From positions 1,612,001-1,676,000 of the forward strand of contig NZ_CP014234.1 of the NCBI RefSeq assembly GCF_001553955.1: a stretch of 64,000 nt of DNA, written 5' to 3'. Source of the stretch: Moraxella osloensis. Its GTDB lineage: Bacteria > Pseudomonadota > Gammaproteobacteria > Pseudomonadales > Moraxellaceae. Made by a program: the position numbers and the translations under genes. Shown here piece after piece: positions 9,298 through 18,202 of this stretch (its first letter is position 1; each line of letters begins with the position of its first letter). Below the pieces are notes generated by a model. The model made no database searches. It was not told the DNA's origin and saw only the letters and a program-made list of their open reading frames with translations.

Positions 9298-9822
9298 ATG
9301 CGTGATGCTTCATTGACCCACAGCTTGTTAAGTTATCGGGGACTGGCAGGACTATTGACGTTAGCCAGCATTATTGGCATGAGTTTCGCCTATTTTTATT
9401 TGCAAGGGGTGGTAAAATTAGACCCGTGTCCGCTGTGCATCTTTCAGCGAATGGGTTTGATTGTGATGGGGATTTTTGCGTTTATCGCCTTTTTGCTCAA
9501 TCCAAAACAAGCTTGGGCAAAGATTTTGTTGATGTTTGGCGCACTGCTTGGCATTTTGTGGTCAATTGCTGTGGCGATTCGCCATGTCTGGATTCAACAC
9601 CTGCCACCTGACCAAGTCCCCTCATGTGGTCCTGGATTAGACTATTGGATGGATACGTTGCCGATTGCCCAAGTGTTAAAAGAAGTATTTAAAGGTTCTG
9701 GCGAGTGCGCGGTGATTGATTGGACGTTTTTAGGCTTTAGTATTCCAGAATTATCATTGGGATTTTTTAGCATTTTATTGGTAATGATTATTTTGGCGAT
9801 ACGTCAAAGCAATGCTCGATAA
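9298..9822 (+). CDS. dsbB: disulfide bond formation protein B
   Basis: This inner-membrane quinone reductase reoxidises periplasmic DsbA. It has 174 aa and four predicted membrane helices. The first periplasmic loop carries the redox pair in DPCPLCIFQR; the second carries the cysteine pair in VPSCGPGLDY and GSGECAVIDW. An upstream TTG at 9253 would add 15 residues (MFGLFFFTKLFDGFF), but ATG 9298 fits the family length and the known short cytoplasmic N-terminus. No DsbA gene is adjacent. Confidence 0.93.
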   Translation: MRDASLTHSLLSYRGLAGLLTLASIIGMSFAYFYLQGVVKLDPCPLCIFQRMGLIVMGIFAFIAFLLNPKQAWAKILLMFGALLGILWSIAVAIRHVWIQHLPPDQVPSCGPGLDYWMDTLPIAQVLKEVFKGSGECAVIDWTFLGFSIPELSLGFFSILLVMIILAIRQSNAR

Positions 9823-9847
9823 CGCTATCGGTCGTGGTTTAAACCCA

Positions 9848-9882
9848 TAAAAAAGGCGATAATCAATCGCCTTTTTTATTAG
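9848..9882. terminator. Bidirectional terminator between dsbB and guaA
   Basis: AAAAAAGGCGAT...ATCGCCTTTTTT hairpin between the two convergent genes. Confidence 0.85.
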
Positions 9883-9896
9883 CTTTTTTAGTCGCT

Positions 9897-11480
9897 TTAT
9901 TCCCATTCAATGGTCGCTGGTGGCTTACTTGAGATATCGTAGGTCACACGTGATACTTCTTTGATTTCATTCATGATGCGATTAGACACGGTTTCAATCA
10001 AATCATACGGTAAATGGGCAAAACGTGCTGTCATAAAATCGATGGTTTCAACCGCCCGTAATGCAATCACCCACGCATAGCGGCGACCATCACCGACCAC
10101 GCCCACTGATTTTACCGGTTGAAATACCGCAAACGCTTGTGCGGTTTTCTCATACCACCCAGATTTTTCCAACTCTTGCATAAAGATGGCATCGGCTTGC
10201 CGCAAAATATCGGCATATTCTTTTTTCACTTCACCCAAGATACGCACGCCTAGCCCTGGACCTGGGAAAGGATGACGATAAATCATTTTTTCAGGTAGCC
10301 CTAATGTCACGCCGAGCTTACGCACTTCATCTTTAAACAAATCACGTAAGGGTTCAATGAGTTTGAACTGCAAATCGTCTGGCAAGCCACCGACATTGTG
10401 GTGAGATTTGATTACATGCGCTTTGCCTTGGTGACTTTTTGCCGATTCAATGACATCGGGGTAAATGGTACCTTGTGCCAAGAATTGAATGCCTTTGCCC
10501 TCACCCGACAGTTCACGTGCGGTATCCGCAAACACATCGATGAAGGTTTTGCCAATGATTTTACGTTTGGCTTCTGGATCGCTAACGCCAGCCAATGCGG
10601 TCAAAAAACGTTCTTCAGCATCCACGCGAATGACTTTAACGCCCATGTTTTCAGCAAAGATTTGCATCACTTGGTCGCCTTCATGGAGCCGTAACAAACC
10701 ATTATCAACAAACACACAGGTTAGCTGCTCGCCAATCGCTTTGTGAAGCAGTGCGGCTACCACCGAGCTATCTACGCCGCCCGAAAGCCCCAGCAACACT
10801 TGCTCATCGCCAATTTGTTGTTTTAACTGCGCGACACGCATCTCAACGATATTGTCCGGTGTCCAGGCATTGGCACAGCCACAGATTTGGTGCACAAATC
10901 GGCTAATCAATGCTTCACCTTGCAAAGTATGGGTCACTTCTGGATGAAACTGCACTCCGTAATAATGCTTGCTTTCATTTGCCATTGCAGCAATTGGACA
11001 GCTTGGGGTTATCGCAGTCACTTCAAAGCCTGCAGGTAACTCAACAACTTTGTCGCCATGACTCATCCAAACGTGTAATTTGTTGGGCTCATCTTCAATG
11101 CCTTTAAAAAAGCTATCTTGAGCGGTTTTTTCAATGGTAGCAGCGCCAAACTCTTGGTGACTACTGGCTTCGATTTTGCCACCAAACCGATCTGCCATCG
11201 CCTGCATACCATAGCAAATGCCTAGTACAGGCACATTGATATCAAATACGGCGTCATTAATTTTTGGGCTATTTTCTGCATACACGCTCTCTGGACCGCC
11301 CGATAAAATAACCCCTTTTGCACCAAAGTCGTGAATGCGCTGTGCGTCAATATCGTATGGGTACATTTCACAAAATACCCCTGCTTCACGCACGCGGCGC
11401 GCAATCAGTTGACTGTACTGTGAACCATAATCCAATACCAAGATACGGTCTTGTTTGATTGAGTTGTTGGATGTTGACAT
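9897..11480 (-). CDS. guaA: GMP synthase (glutamine-hydrolysing)
   Basis: Converts XMP to GMP using glutamine and ATP. The protein has 527 aa in three parts: an N-terminal class I glutamine amidotransferase with nucleophile in [10 protein letters not shown] (near residue 85) and partner residues in [10 protein letters not shown]; a PP-loop ATP pyrophosphatase with [12 protein letters not shown] (near 230); and the C-terminal dimerisation domain ending [10 protein letters not shown], the family-typical terminus. A ribosome binding site AGAGG precedes the ATG. guaB is not in this window. Confidence 0.97.
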   Translation of the reverse strand: MSTSNNSIKQDRILVLDYGSQYSQLIARRVREAGVFCEMYPYDIDAQRIHDFGAKGVILSGGPESVYAENSPKINDAVFDINVPVLGICYGMQAMADRFGGKIEASSHQEFGAATIEKTAQDSFFKGIEDEPNKLHVWMSHGDKVVELPAGFEVTAITPSCPIAAMANESKHYYGVQFHPEVTHTLQGEALISRFVHQICGCANAWTPDNIVEMRVAQLKQQIGDEQVLLGLSGGVDSSVVAALLHKAIGEQLTCVFVDNGLLRLHEGDQVMQIFAENMGVKVIRVDAEERFLTALAGVSDPEAKRKIIGKTFIDVFADTARELSGEGKGIQFLAQGTIYPDVIESAKSHQGKAHVIKSHHNVGGLPDDLQFKLIEPLRDLFKDEVRKLGVTLGLPEKMIYRHPFPGPGLGVRILGEVKKEYADILRQADAIFMQELEKSGWYEKTAQAFAVFQPVKSVGVVGDGRRYAWVIALRAVETIDFMTARFAHLPYDLIETVSNRIMNEIKEVSRVTYDISSKPPATIEWE

Positions 11481-11970
11481 ACGAGCCTCTTTAAATTTGG
11501 ATAAATAGCTTAATTGAACTGATGCTAACAGGTTTCAAAAATTTATGGGTATTCTACCAATTAACGGCTTTATTTGCTGATTTTTATGGAGTGGAAAATA
11601 GCTACATAACTGTTGTAAGTAAAAATTTTCCCTAAAAAATTTCTATCATAAACAGTCTTTACTTGGTTTTTTTTGTATCCCTTTCACCAATTGCTTATCT
11701 TTGTTACACAAACCTCATCTAATAAGCTTTATGTTTACCAAACTCTACGAAAAAGACTGATCATAATACTATACAGCAAATACAAAAATTTATTATTATG
11801 AAACGGTAATAACCGAAAACGGATTGATGAAAAAATTGATTTTAATTTATGCATTTTAAGTTAACGTCACGTTTAATCGTTTTTCGACAATAAAAATAAC
11901 AGCCATATTAAAATTTTTTTCTAAACACTCGTATGGCTTGGATAAAAAAACTTCAAATGAGGATACCATC
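11481..11970. other. 490-bp AT-rich intergenic region
   Basis: Divergent upstream region of guaA and of the glycine-zipper gene. There is no ORF with recognisable content and no clear RNA motif. Presumably it holds both promoters. A TTG at 11938 opens the downstream frame, but ATG 11971 with GAGGAT before it is the better start. Confidence 0.5.
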
Positions 11971-13305
11971 ATGGTAGATAATATTAATGATTCAGACTTA
12001 AACCGCGACCCTATCACTGGTGAACCAGGCTCACACCCAATCGGTACCGCAGTAGGCGGTATGGGTGGTGCTGCTGCAGGTGCAGCTATCGGCGCTATTG
12101 GTGGTCCATTGGGTATGTTAATTGGCGGCGCAATTGGTGCAATCGCTGGTGGTGCTGCAGGTCACGCCGCAGGTGAAGCGATTGACCCAACTATTGAAGA
12201 TACTTATTGGAACGATACCTATACACAAACAACCTATTATAGAGATGGTTATGATTATACCACTGACTATCAACCAGCTTATGCCGTCGGCTATGCAAAC
12301 CGCGCAAAATACCCAGCTGGCACAACGTTTGACAGTGTAGAATCGGACCTTGAACGTAGCTGGCAGGAAGTAAAAGGTAGTTCACGTCTTGCATGGCAAG
12401 ATGCCAAAGAAGCTATTCGTGATGGTTGGGATAGAACAGATGCTCGTATTTCTGGTCAAGAATATTCACCACGTCTTCGTACGGTGGATGGCTATGCAGA
12501 AGGTGAAGAAAAAGCTCATCCTGTTGCTACTGGTACAGGTGCATTAGGTGGTGCTGCAGCTGGTGCAGCCGTTGGTTCAGTAGCCGGTCCTGTTGGTACC
12601 TTAGTGGGTGGCGCTATCGGCGCAGTAGCAGGTAGTGCTGCAGGTTATGAAGTCGGTGAAGCAGTCAACCCTACCACCGCTGAAGATGCTTACGAAAAAC
12701 CTCACCCAGTTGCCAGTGGTTCTGGGGCACTAGGTGGCGCCGCAGCCGGTGCAGCCGTTGGTTCAGTAGCGGGTCCTGTCGGTACCTTAGTGGGTGGCGC
12801 GATTGGCGCTGTAGCTGGCGGGGCAGCAGGTCATGAAGTCGGTGAAGCAGTCAATCCAACTGAAGCAGGCGAACAGCGTAAAGAAGCTAACCCTGTTGCC
12901 AGTGGTACAGGTATGGCTGCCGGTGCCGCGACAGGCGCAGCGATTGGTGCGGTAGGTGGGCCAGTAGGTTCAGTGGTGGGTGGTGCAATTGGTGCTGTAG
13001 CAGGCGCAGCCACAGGTAACGCGGTAGCAAATACGCTTGAAGGTAATACAGAAGAAGATACCTACTGGCGCAATAACTACAATACCACGACTTACTATAG
13101 CCAAGGTTATGATTACGATACTGACTATCGCTCGGCGTATGATTATGGTTATCGTGCACGTCATCATTTTAATACAGCTAATGAGTTTGAAAGTGTTGAA
13201 AATGACTTACGCAATGATTGGGAACAATTCAAAGGTAATTCACGTTTGACTTGGGACCAAGCTCGCCTAGCAGCACGTGATGCATGGTATCGTATTAAGC
13301 GTTAA
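11971..13305 (+). CDS. glycine-zipper repeat protein with duplicated aromatic/helical modules
   Basis: This 444-aa protein has an unusual internal architecture. Four glycine-zipper blocks of about 50 residues (22-73, 183-234, 245-296, 307-356) contain GGAAAGAAxGxxxGPxGxxxGGAIGAxAG and would form tightly packed helical hairpins. Two copies of a second module, a Tyr-rich stretch (76-115 and 362-398) followed by ESVENDLRNDWEQFKGNSRL-type amphipathic helix (119-154 and 406-444), flank the array. There is no signal peptide. Glycine-zipper proteins often associate with membranes or form stress-induced assemblies; the function here is unknown. Blocks 2 and 3 are nearly identical in DNA, indicating recent internal duplication. 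The start is ATG 11971 with ribosome binding site GAGGAT. Confidence 0.85.
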   Translation: MVDNINDSDLNRDPITGEPGSHPIGTAVGGMGGAAAGAAIGAIGGPLGMLIGGAIGAIAGGAAGHAAGEAIDPTIEDTYWNDTYTQTTYYRDGYDYTTDYQPAYAVGYANRAKYPAGTTFDSVESDLERSWQEVKGSSRLAWQDAKEAIRDGWDRTDARISGQEYSPRLRTVDGYAEGEEKAHPVATGTGALGGAAAGAAVGSVAGPVGTLVGGAIGAVAGSAAGYEVGEAVNPTTAEDAYEKPHPVASGSGALGGAAAGAAVGSVAGPVGTLVGGAIGAVAGGAAGHEVGEAVNPTEAGEQRKEANPVASGTGMAAGAATGAAIGAVGGPVGSVVGGAIGAVAGAATGNAVANTLEGNTEEDTYWRNNYNTTTYYSQGYDYDTDYRSAYDYGYRARHHFNTANEFESVENDLRNDWEQFKGNSRLTWDQARLAARDAWYRIKR

Positions 13306-13328
13306 TCTTTCGATTAAGTTAGCTTAAA

Positions 13329-13367
13329 ATGAAAAAGACTTTCATTAATTTGAAAGTCTTTTTTATT
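13329..13367 (+). terminator. Rho-independent terminator
   Basis: AAAAAGACTTTCA...TGAAAGTCTTTTT hairpin downstream of the glycine-zipper gene. It may also serve mntP from the other side. Confidence 0.8.
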
Positions 13368-13403
13368 TGAACTGTTAAAATCAAAGCTAAAAAAGCTGGT
13401 CTA

Positions 13404-13817
13404 TTAAATTACCATTTTGATGCCAATACCGATTAATACTAGCCCACCAAAAATTTCAGCTTTACTCTCTAGCCACGTGCCTGATTGCTTGCCCATAAAT
13501 ACGCCTATAAAGCTAAAAATGCCTGTTACCACGGCAATTACTGCACAGGATACATAAGGATTGACTGGGATTAAATTTAAGGTAAATCCGGCTGCCATTG
13601 CATCAATACTGGTTGCAATCGCTAAAGTAGTCATGGTTTTATGGGTGATGACAACATTGGCATCATTGGCGATATCTAAAGCAATATTGTGCGGGGTGGA
13701 ATCTTGTGATGCAGCATCTTCATCATCGCCAGATAAGGCTTCATACAGCATTTTTCCACCAAGCCCCACCAAAATAACGCACGCTATCCAAGGCGCCCAA
13801 TTTGCGATAAATCCTAA
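13404..13817 (-). pseudogene. mntP: manganese efflux pump MntP, C-terminal part (gene interrupted)
   Basis: Encodes the last two thirds of Mnt[28 protein letters not shown], an acidic loop, the second DxMxxG motif in [20 protein letters not shown], and terminal membrane helices ending [12 protein letters not shown]. The remaining N-terminal part lies 13.8 kb away at 27659-27838. Joining across the transposon and dropping one copy of the TAA duplication restores the frame as [14 protein letters not shown]. The apparent start MNR in this fragment comes from IS DNA. The organism would be expected to lack functional MntP. Confidence 0.92.
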
Positions 13818-13886
13818 GAACCTGTTCACGATTAAAAAATATGCTAGGATAAGCTACATAATCAATTAATAACCGAATCAATCACC

Positions 13887-14195
13887 ATGAGAAAAGCCTA
13901 TCCAAGCGACATTAGCCGAAAACAATTTGAGCACATACTACCTATTTTAGAAAGTGCAAGGAAGAAGACCAAACCAAGAACGGTTGACCTTTACGACGTA
14001 TTTTGTGGGTTATTGTATGTACTAAGAACAGGTTGCCAATGGCGACAGCTGCCCCATGACTTTCCCAAATGGCGCACCGTCCACGCCTACTTTCAGAAAT
14101 GGAGCGAGCTTGATGAAGAAGGCAACAGCATTCTTCATCAAGCCTTAAAAAAAATTGGTCAAAAAAGCGCGAAAGAAGGACAAACGCAAGGGTAA
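13887..14195 (+). CDS. IS5-family transposase, first frame
   Basis: 102 aa beginning MRKAYPSDISRKQFEHILPILES, the N-terminal DUF4096-like part of IS5-type transposases (CQWRQLPHDFPKWRTVHAYFQKW). It overlaps the second frame around an A8 tract at 14147-14154, where the coding frame must change by +1 (or -2) to continue as KKARKKDKRKGK. The full transposase would be made by frameshifting or transcriptional slippage on that run. Confidence 0.88.
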   Translation: MRKAYPSDISRKQFEHILPILESARKKTKPRTVDLYDVFCGLLYVLRTGCQWRQLPHDFPKWRTVHAYFQKWSELDEEGNSILHQALKKIGQKSAKEGQTQG

Positions 14196-14682
14196 AACCA
14201 GTTTTATCATCATCGATGCTCAAAGCGTTAAGAACACAGATACCGCTAAGTACAAAGGCTATGACGCAGGAAAGAAAGTATCAGGGATTAAGCGCCATAT
14301 TGCAGTAGACAGCCAAGGCTTGCCGCATGCTATCTGTATTACCACTGCCAATATCACCGACCGTGAGGGTGCTACAACGTTACTTCGTCAACATGCTAAA
14401 CGATTAAGCCGCGTAAAAAATGTGATGGTTGATGGCGGTTATCGAGGTGAGCCATTTGCTAATAGTGTTAAATCTATTTTAGGCGAAACCGTTACCACAG
14501 AAGTTGCCAAAAGAGATGAATTGCACACGTTTAAAGTCATACCAAAGCGATGTGTTGTAGAACGTTCGTTTGCTTGGCTTGAGAAAAATAGACGCTTATG
14601 GAAAAACTGTGAGCGTCATTTAAATTCGAGCCTTCAATTTACCAATCTTGCTTTCATCGCTTTGTTATTGAAAAGATTGTGA
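14155..14682 (+). CDS. IS5-family transposase, second frame (catalytic part)
   Basis: 175 aa carrying the DDE catalytic residues: D in IIIDAQSVKNTD, D in VMVDGGYRGEPF, and E in VVERSFAWLEKNRRLWKNCE. No good ribosome binding site precedes the TTG that opens the frame, which supports production as a fusion with the first frame across the A8 tract. The encoded protein is identical to that of the right-hand copy. Confidence 0.88.
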   Translation: MVKKARKKDKRKGKTSFIIIDAQSVKNTDTAKYKGYDAGKKVSGIKRHIAVDSQGLPHAICITTANITDREGATTLLRQHAKRLSRVKNVMVDGGYRGEPFANSVKSILGETVTTEVAKRDELHTFKVIPKRCVVERSFAWLEKNRRLWKNCERHLNSSLQFTNLAFIALLLKRL

Positions 14683-14692
14683 ACAGGTTCTT

Positions 14693-14734
14693 AAAGAGAT
14701 TTGGACCGAGTGGGAGGACTATCTAAATGATTGA
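14693..14734 (+). pseudogene. qatB: qatB 3' remnant
   Basis: Directly after the left IS, an open frame encodes [13 protein letters not shown] and stops with a TGA that overlaps the qatC start (AATGATTGA). Tight overlap of this kind is what a qatB-qatC junction would look like. Only 13 codons remain; the rest of qatB and all of qatA were removed or left behind when the IS arrived. Identification rests on position and overlap, not on sequence recognition. Confidence 0.55.
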
Positions 14735-16052
14735 ACTATATTTTGAGACTGACCCCACTAAATTACCTAATATGTCAAGTAATGTATTACCAGTCCGGAT
14801 GTTTGGCAAATCTGCACTGGAAGGTATGTACAACAGTATTGGCGGAGCTGCTTTACAAGAATTCAGAAGATTACAAGAACAGCCTGACGAAACAGCTTTT
14901 GACTTAATGATGTTATCGTTAGCAGTTACTGCCGCTGATACTTTCGTTGAACGAAACACCAGAGCAGAAGATGCTTGGTGTCGTCAATTTAAGGTTCATC
15001 TACCTTTACTAGAACCAGATTTGTGGCAACAACAAAGATCATTACTTCAAGAAACTTTACATTTTCTCAGCGGTGACTTATGGGATTTTGAATTTAGTCA
15101 AAGTGATTTTCAAATACCAAGTAAGATAACGCATCGACGAGCTCGAAAAATACACATCGATAATCATGACTCGGTTTGTTTATTCTCTGGCGGTCTCGAT
15201 AGTATGATTGGAGCCATAGATTTAACACAACAAGGGAAAAAACCTGTACTAGTCAGCCATGCTTATCCAAAAGATAGGGAAAAACAGGATGATGTTTATA
15301 ACAAACTTCGCCTTACTAATGCTAAATTTCAAGTCGTCGCAAACCCAAGAAAAGTAAAAGAAATCCCAGTCGATGTACAAATGAGAACACGGAGTTTTAA
15401 CTTTATTGCATTTGGAGCATTGATTGCTACTGCGTTATCAAAAAACCACTATAATAATCAAACCGTTAACCTTTATATCCCAGAAAATGGGCTTATTTCG
15501 ATCAATCCACCATTAACAGCTCGACGAATTGGTTCATTGAGTACAAGAACGACTCATCCCTTTTTTTTAGGAAAGCTGAACGAATTGTTCATCAATATTG
15601 GTTTACCTGTTAAGCTATTGAATCCTTACCAGTTTAAAACAAAGGGTGAGATGATAGTAGACTGCCAAAATCAGGCTTTACTGAAAAAGGTTGCCGTTGA
15701 TACAGTTTCCTGTGGTAAATGGAAACGCTCAGGTATTCAATGCGGCAGATGTGTGCCATGCTTGATTAGGCGAGCTTCTTTTAATGCAGCCACTTATAAT
15801 GATAATACACCATACCAATTCCCAGTTTTAAACCATGTCATCAAAAACCCCAATAATAGAGACGATTTGATGTCTATGATTGTCGCTATTCAGAGTTTAG
15901 AAAATGCTTCGAATAAAAATATTTGGGTGGCAAGGTCGGGTTCATTACCATTTGAGAAAACTGAACGTCAGAGCATTATAGATACTGTTTTAAGGGGAAT
16001 GGGTGAAGTGAAAAATTATTTACAAACTCAAAATTTGGATGTAACTGTCTAA
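14727..16052 (+). CDS. qatC: QatC, QueC-like PP-loop protein of a Qat anti-phage system
   Basis: 441 aa. A PP-loop ATP-pyrophosphatase motif SGGLDS lies at residues 154-159. A four-cysteine zinc site, as in the 7-cyano-7-deazaguanine synthase QueC, is at C329, C339, C342 and C345. The N-terminal 140 residues are an extension absent from housekeeping QueC but typical of QatC. It is joined to a TatD-like gene by overlapping stop and start codons. In the complete four-gene Qat system (QatA ATPase, QatB, QatC, QatD) QatC is required for phage protection. Here qatA and nearly all qatB are missing, so defence activity is doubtful. Confidence 0.85.
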   Translation: MIELYFETDPTKLPNMSSNVLPVRMFGKSALEGMYNSIGGAALQEFRRLQEQPDETAFDLMMLSLAVTAADTFVERNTRAEDAWCRQFKVHLPLLEPDLWQQQRSLLQETLHFLSGDLWDFEFSQSDFQIPSKITHRRARKIHIDNHDSVCLFSGGLDSMIGAIDLTQQGKKPVLVSHAYPKDREKQDDVYNKLRLTNAKFQVVANPRKVKEIPVDVQMRTRSFNFIAFGALIATALSKNHYNNQTVNLYIPENGLISINPPLTARRIGSLSTRTTHPFFLGKLNELFINIGLPVKLLNPYQFKTKGEMIVDCQNQALLKKVAVDTVSCGKWKRSGIQCGRCVPCLIRRASFNAATYNDNTPYQFPVLNHVIKNPNNRDDLMSMIVAIQSLENASNKNIWVARSGSLPFEKTERQSIIDTVLRGMGEVKNYLQTQNLDVTV

Positions 16053-16795
16053 TGTACCCATTGATTGATCTGCATTGCCATTTGGATTTATATGAAAATC
16101 CGCATAAAGTCGCTTCTTTATGCGATGCTTCAAGTTATATTCTATCAGTCACGACAACACCTAAAGCATGGTTCGGTACAAAGGAACTTGCAGAAAACCA
16201 TCAAAGAATTCAAACAGCTCTTGGTTTGCATCCACAGATAGCTCACGAACGAAGTGATGAACTAGATTTATTTGACCTATTAGTGGACGACACAAAATAT
16301 ATAGGTGAAATAGGATTAGATGGCTCGCGCTCACTAAAACAATTTCAATCGATTCAACAGAAAGTTTTTGAGCATATTGTTATACAATCGAATAAGTCTA
16401 CTCCTAAAATTTTAACCATTCATAGTCTTCAGGCTGTGGATAGCGTACTTGACTGTTTAAAAAATCATTTTTCAAATGGCGTACCTGTTCTACACTGGTA
16501 CACAGGAAATGAAATTCAATTAAACAGAGCGATAGCTAATGGCTGTTGGTTTTCAGTAAATCAAAGGATGCTCTCAACCAACAAAGGAAAACAGCTCGTC
16601 AGCAGAATTCCCAAAAACTGCATTATCACTGAAACGGATGGCCCATTTGTTAAGAGTAAAAATCAGCCAATTTTGCCTGGCGAAGTTATGCCAGTAATCA
16701 ATAGTTTATCTAAGCTTTGGAATGAACCAAGAGAGCAAGTTATTGCTAGAGTTTTCGAGAATTTTAAAAACCTTATAAGGCAAGTGACTTGGTGA
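16052..16795 (+). CDS. qatD: QatD, TatD-family metal-dependent nuclease of a Qat system
   Basis: 247 aa with the TatD metal-binding pattern: HxH in [11 protein letters not shown] at residues 8 and 10, a Glu in [10 protein letters not shown], His in ILTIHSL and VLHWYTG, and Asp in IITETDGPF. The TatD family cleaves DNA; in Qat loci the QatD component accompanies the QueC-like protein. Its ATG overlaps the last base of qatC, so the two are translationally coupled. Family assignment is strong; naming it QatD depends on the neighbour. Confidence 0.85.
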   Translation: MYPLIDLHCHLDLYENPHKVASLCDASSYILSVTTTPKAWFGTKELAENHQRIQTALGLHPQIAHERSDELDLFDLLVDDTKYIGEIGLDGSRSLKQFQSIQQKVFEHIVIQSNKSTPKILTIHSLQAVDSVLDCLKNHFSNGVPVLHWYTGNEIQLNRAIANGCWFSVNQRMLSTNKGKQLVSRIPKNCIITETDGPFVKSKNQPILPGEVMPVINSLSKLWNEPREQVIARVFENFKNLIRQVTW

Positions 16796-16928
16796 ACAAC
16801 AATAAATCCCAAAAAATATTTTTAATTTTACCATTTATGTAGAAATACTTCAAAAATCGTTAAAAAGGGTGTCCAACTTTCGGGGTTCAGATCAAAATAA
16901 GTGGGCACTATCTCGTATTTTTTAGAAT
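16796..16928. other. IS scar between qatD and a toxin fragment
   Basis: A short gene-free stretch. The sequence GTGTCCAACTTTCGGGG near 16870 looks like the terminal repeat of an IS3-type element, with no transposase left. It marks one of the joins in the patchwork cargo. Confidence 0.35.
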
Positions 16929-17039
16929 GGTGGTAGATGGGATGGTCGGATGCTTACACTGATTGTGATGTCTTACTTCTATGCAAAAAATGAACAAGAA
17001 AATATTTTGGCAAGTGAGCTTCAAAAGCTAAAAGGATAA
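16929..17039 (+). pseudogene. RelE/ParE-type toxin, 3' fragment
   Basis: An open frame reads RWDGRMLTLIVMSYFYAKNEQENILASELQKLKG and stops three bases before the antitoxin gene. This matches the C-terminal end of the intact toxin at 23180-23500 (DGLIVCLAVYAKNEKENISAKELKSLK). There is a stop upstream in frame and no start, so the N-terminal two thirds are gone. The antitoxin gene that follows is intact. Confidence 0.75.
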
Positions 17040-17042
17040 CTG

Positions 17043-17384
17043 ATGAAAACGAATTTTCCTAAAGACTTCGATGTTGAAGCAGCGGTTCAAGCGATTATTG
17101 ATGATGAACCTGATTTGATAGCAGAGCGAGACAATTTGATTGAAGCATTAAACCAAACCAAAGCAGGTATCTTTGCACGTACGACAGAAATATCAGATAC
17201 GGCTCAAGTCCGCCATAAAGCGGGTTTGTCGCAAAGTCAATTTGCCAAAGCCTTAGGTATTTCTGTCAATACGTTAAAATCTTGGGAGCAAGGTCAGCGT
17301 AAACCGAGTGGCTCAGCGCAAGTCTTACTTAAATTATTAGGCAAAAAACCTGAGTTAATTGATGAGATTGCTCATTTTGCATAG
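17043..17384 (+). CDS. HigA/NadS-type antitoxin with HTH domain (orphan copy)
   Basis: 113 aa. The C-terminal half is a helix-turn-helix of the Xre type, RHKAGLSQSQFAKALGISVNTLKSWEQGQRKPSG, as in HigA/NadS-like antitoxins that bind their own promoter. The N-terminal half is a variable acidic region. It is almost identical at its C-terminus to the antitoxin at 23497-23829, and the similarity continues in non-coding DNA downstream. The adjacent toxin gene is truncated, so this copy is an orphan and could cross-neutralise the other toxin. Confidence 0.82.
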   Translation: MKTNFPKDFDVEAAVQAIIDDEPDLIAERDNLIEALNQTKAGIFARTTEISDTAQVRHKAGLSQSQFAKALGISVNTLKSWEQGQRKPSGSAQVLLKLLGKKPELIDEIAHFA

Positions 17385-17602
17385 TACTTGAGCCCTTCTA
17401 TTAAACACCTTTTAGTGAGTGTAATCGAAAGTTTCTTATAAGCTCTGTTTAAAGATGTGTTGAACGCTGATTTATAGATAGGTTAATTTACAAAAATAGG
17501 CATAAACTTAAGAAAATAAGAAACTCTATGAAAACATCTGTTTTCCGTAGGCTAGTTCTATTATCACGCGAATCTATAATGGTATAATACTCGACAAAAT
17601 TC

Positions 17603-17640
17603 CTTAGCGTGCAATATGACCCGAATTCTCAGATAACCCC
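17603..17640 (-). repeat. Tn3-family 38-bp terminal inverted repeat, first copy
   Basis: Read on the minus strand this is a 38-base sequence beginning GGGGTTATCTGAGAATTCGG and ending ACGCTAAG, the length and the GGGG...TAAG form of Tn3-family ends (compare Tn21). It follows the orphan antitoxin. No Tn3 transposase gene is in the window. Confidence 0.8.
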
Positions 17641-18202
17641 TGGTTAAAGTGTGGCTTGTTTTTTTACACTCTACCTTATTCGATATCAGCAAAGAATTAG
17701 GGAAATATAGTCACAGAAACATAAAAGTGATACAAGGCAGGCGAACGAAACTGTACAAATAGTACTGTGAGTGAGCCTAACGCCGTAGCACTTTCTGTCT
17801 TCGAAGACTATAGCAGTCTAGCCGCTTTCGGATAAGCCAAGGCCACGTTTGTGAGTGCATTTATATCTACCCTTTGACCCAAAATTTTGTTTCTAGACAT
17901 TAAGTTAGTTATAAATGGCAGATTAGGTATGAGACCATTATCGTTTATCCCAGTCTAGAACTTTTGAAATCTACGTCTTTTATAATACTCGTTTTTATTG
18001 TTCAAACGATGCTAACTATAACATTGCCATATATAAGCGATACAATATTTTACTTTTAATTCTTATTATGATTGATATAATCAAATTTTAGCTTAAATAT
18101 GAAAAATAAATTCTATATTTTGCTATATTTAGAAATATATTTTCTTATTATTTTTTGTTTTTGATATTTATTTTTTATTTAATTTTAAAATGGGAGTTAC
18201 AC
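17641..18202. other. Gene-free region upstream of the Balon-like gene
   Basis: 562 bp without a plausible ORF. It holds a perfect 12-bp palindrome GTCTTCGAAGAC at 17797-17808 and a GC-richer patch (17730-17880) that stands out from the surrounding AT-rich DNA. The last 150 bp are very AT-rich and probably contain the promoter of the next gene. Confidence 0.45.

Larger units (their letters stand above)
13818..14690 (+). mobile_element. IS5-family insertion sequence, left copy
   Basis: 873 bp with imperfect terminal repeats beginning GAACCTGTTCAC. Two overlapping reading frames encode a DDE transposase. The TAA at its outer edge matches the three-base target of the IS427/IS1031 groups of this family. 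It has the same length and encoded proteins as the right copy at 26786-27658 but the opposite orientation. Confidence 0.9.

Noticed and set aside
14155-14682. Treating the two IS5 frames as independent genes
   Set aside because: The second frame lacks a ribosome binding site and a proper start; the A8 overlap and identical arrangement in both copies favour one frameshifted transposase.
16935-16955. GGGATGGTCGGATGCTTAC resembles the IS1-type end GGTGGTCGGATACTTAT at 25281
   Set aside because: The same bases are in frame with the toxin fragment (WDGRMLTLIV...), and no IS1 coding remnant lies beside them; the similarity may be chance.
17420-17450. Possible XerC/XerD pdif site (TTTCTTATAAG) beside the orphan antitoxin
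   Set aside because: The XerD half does not match, and the nearby 38-bp Tn3-type repeats explain the duplicated flanks better.
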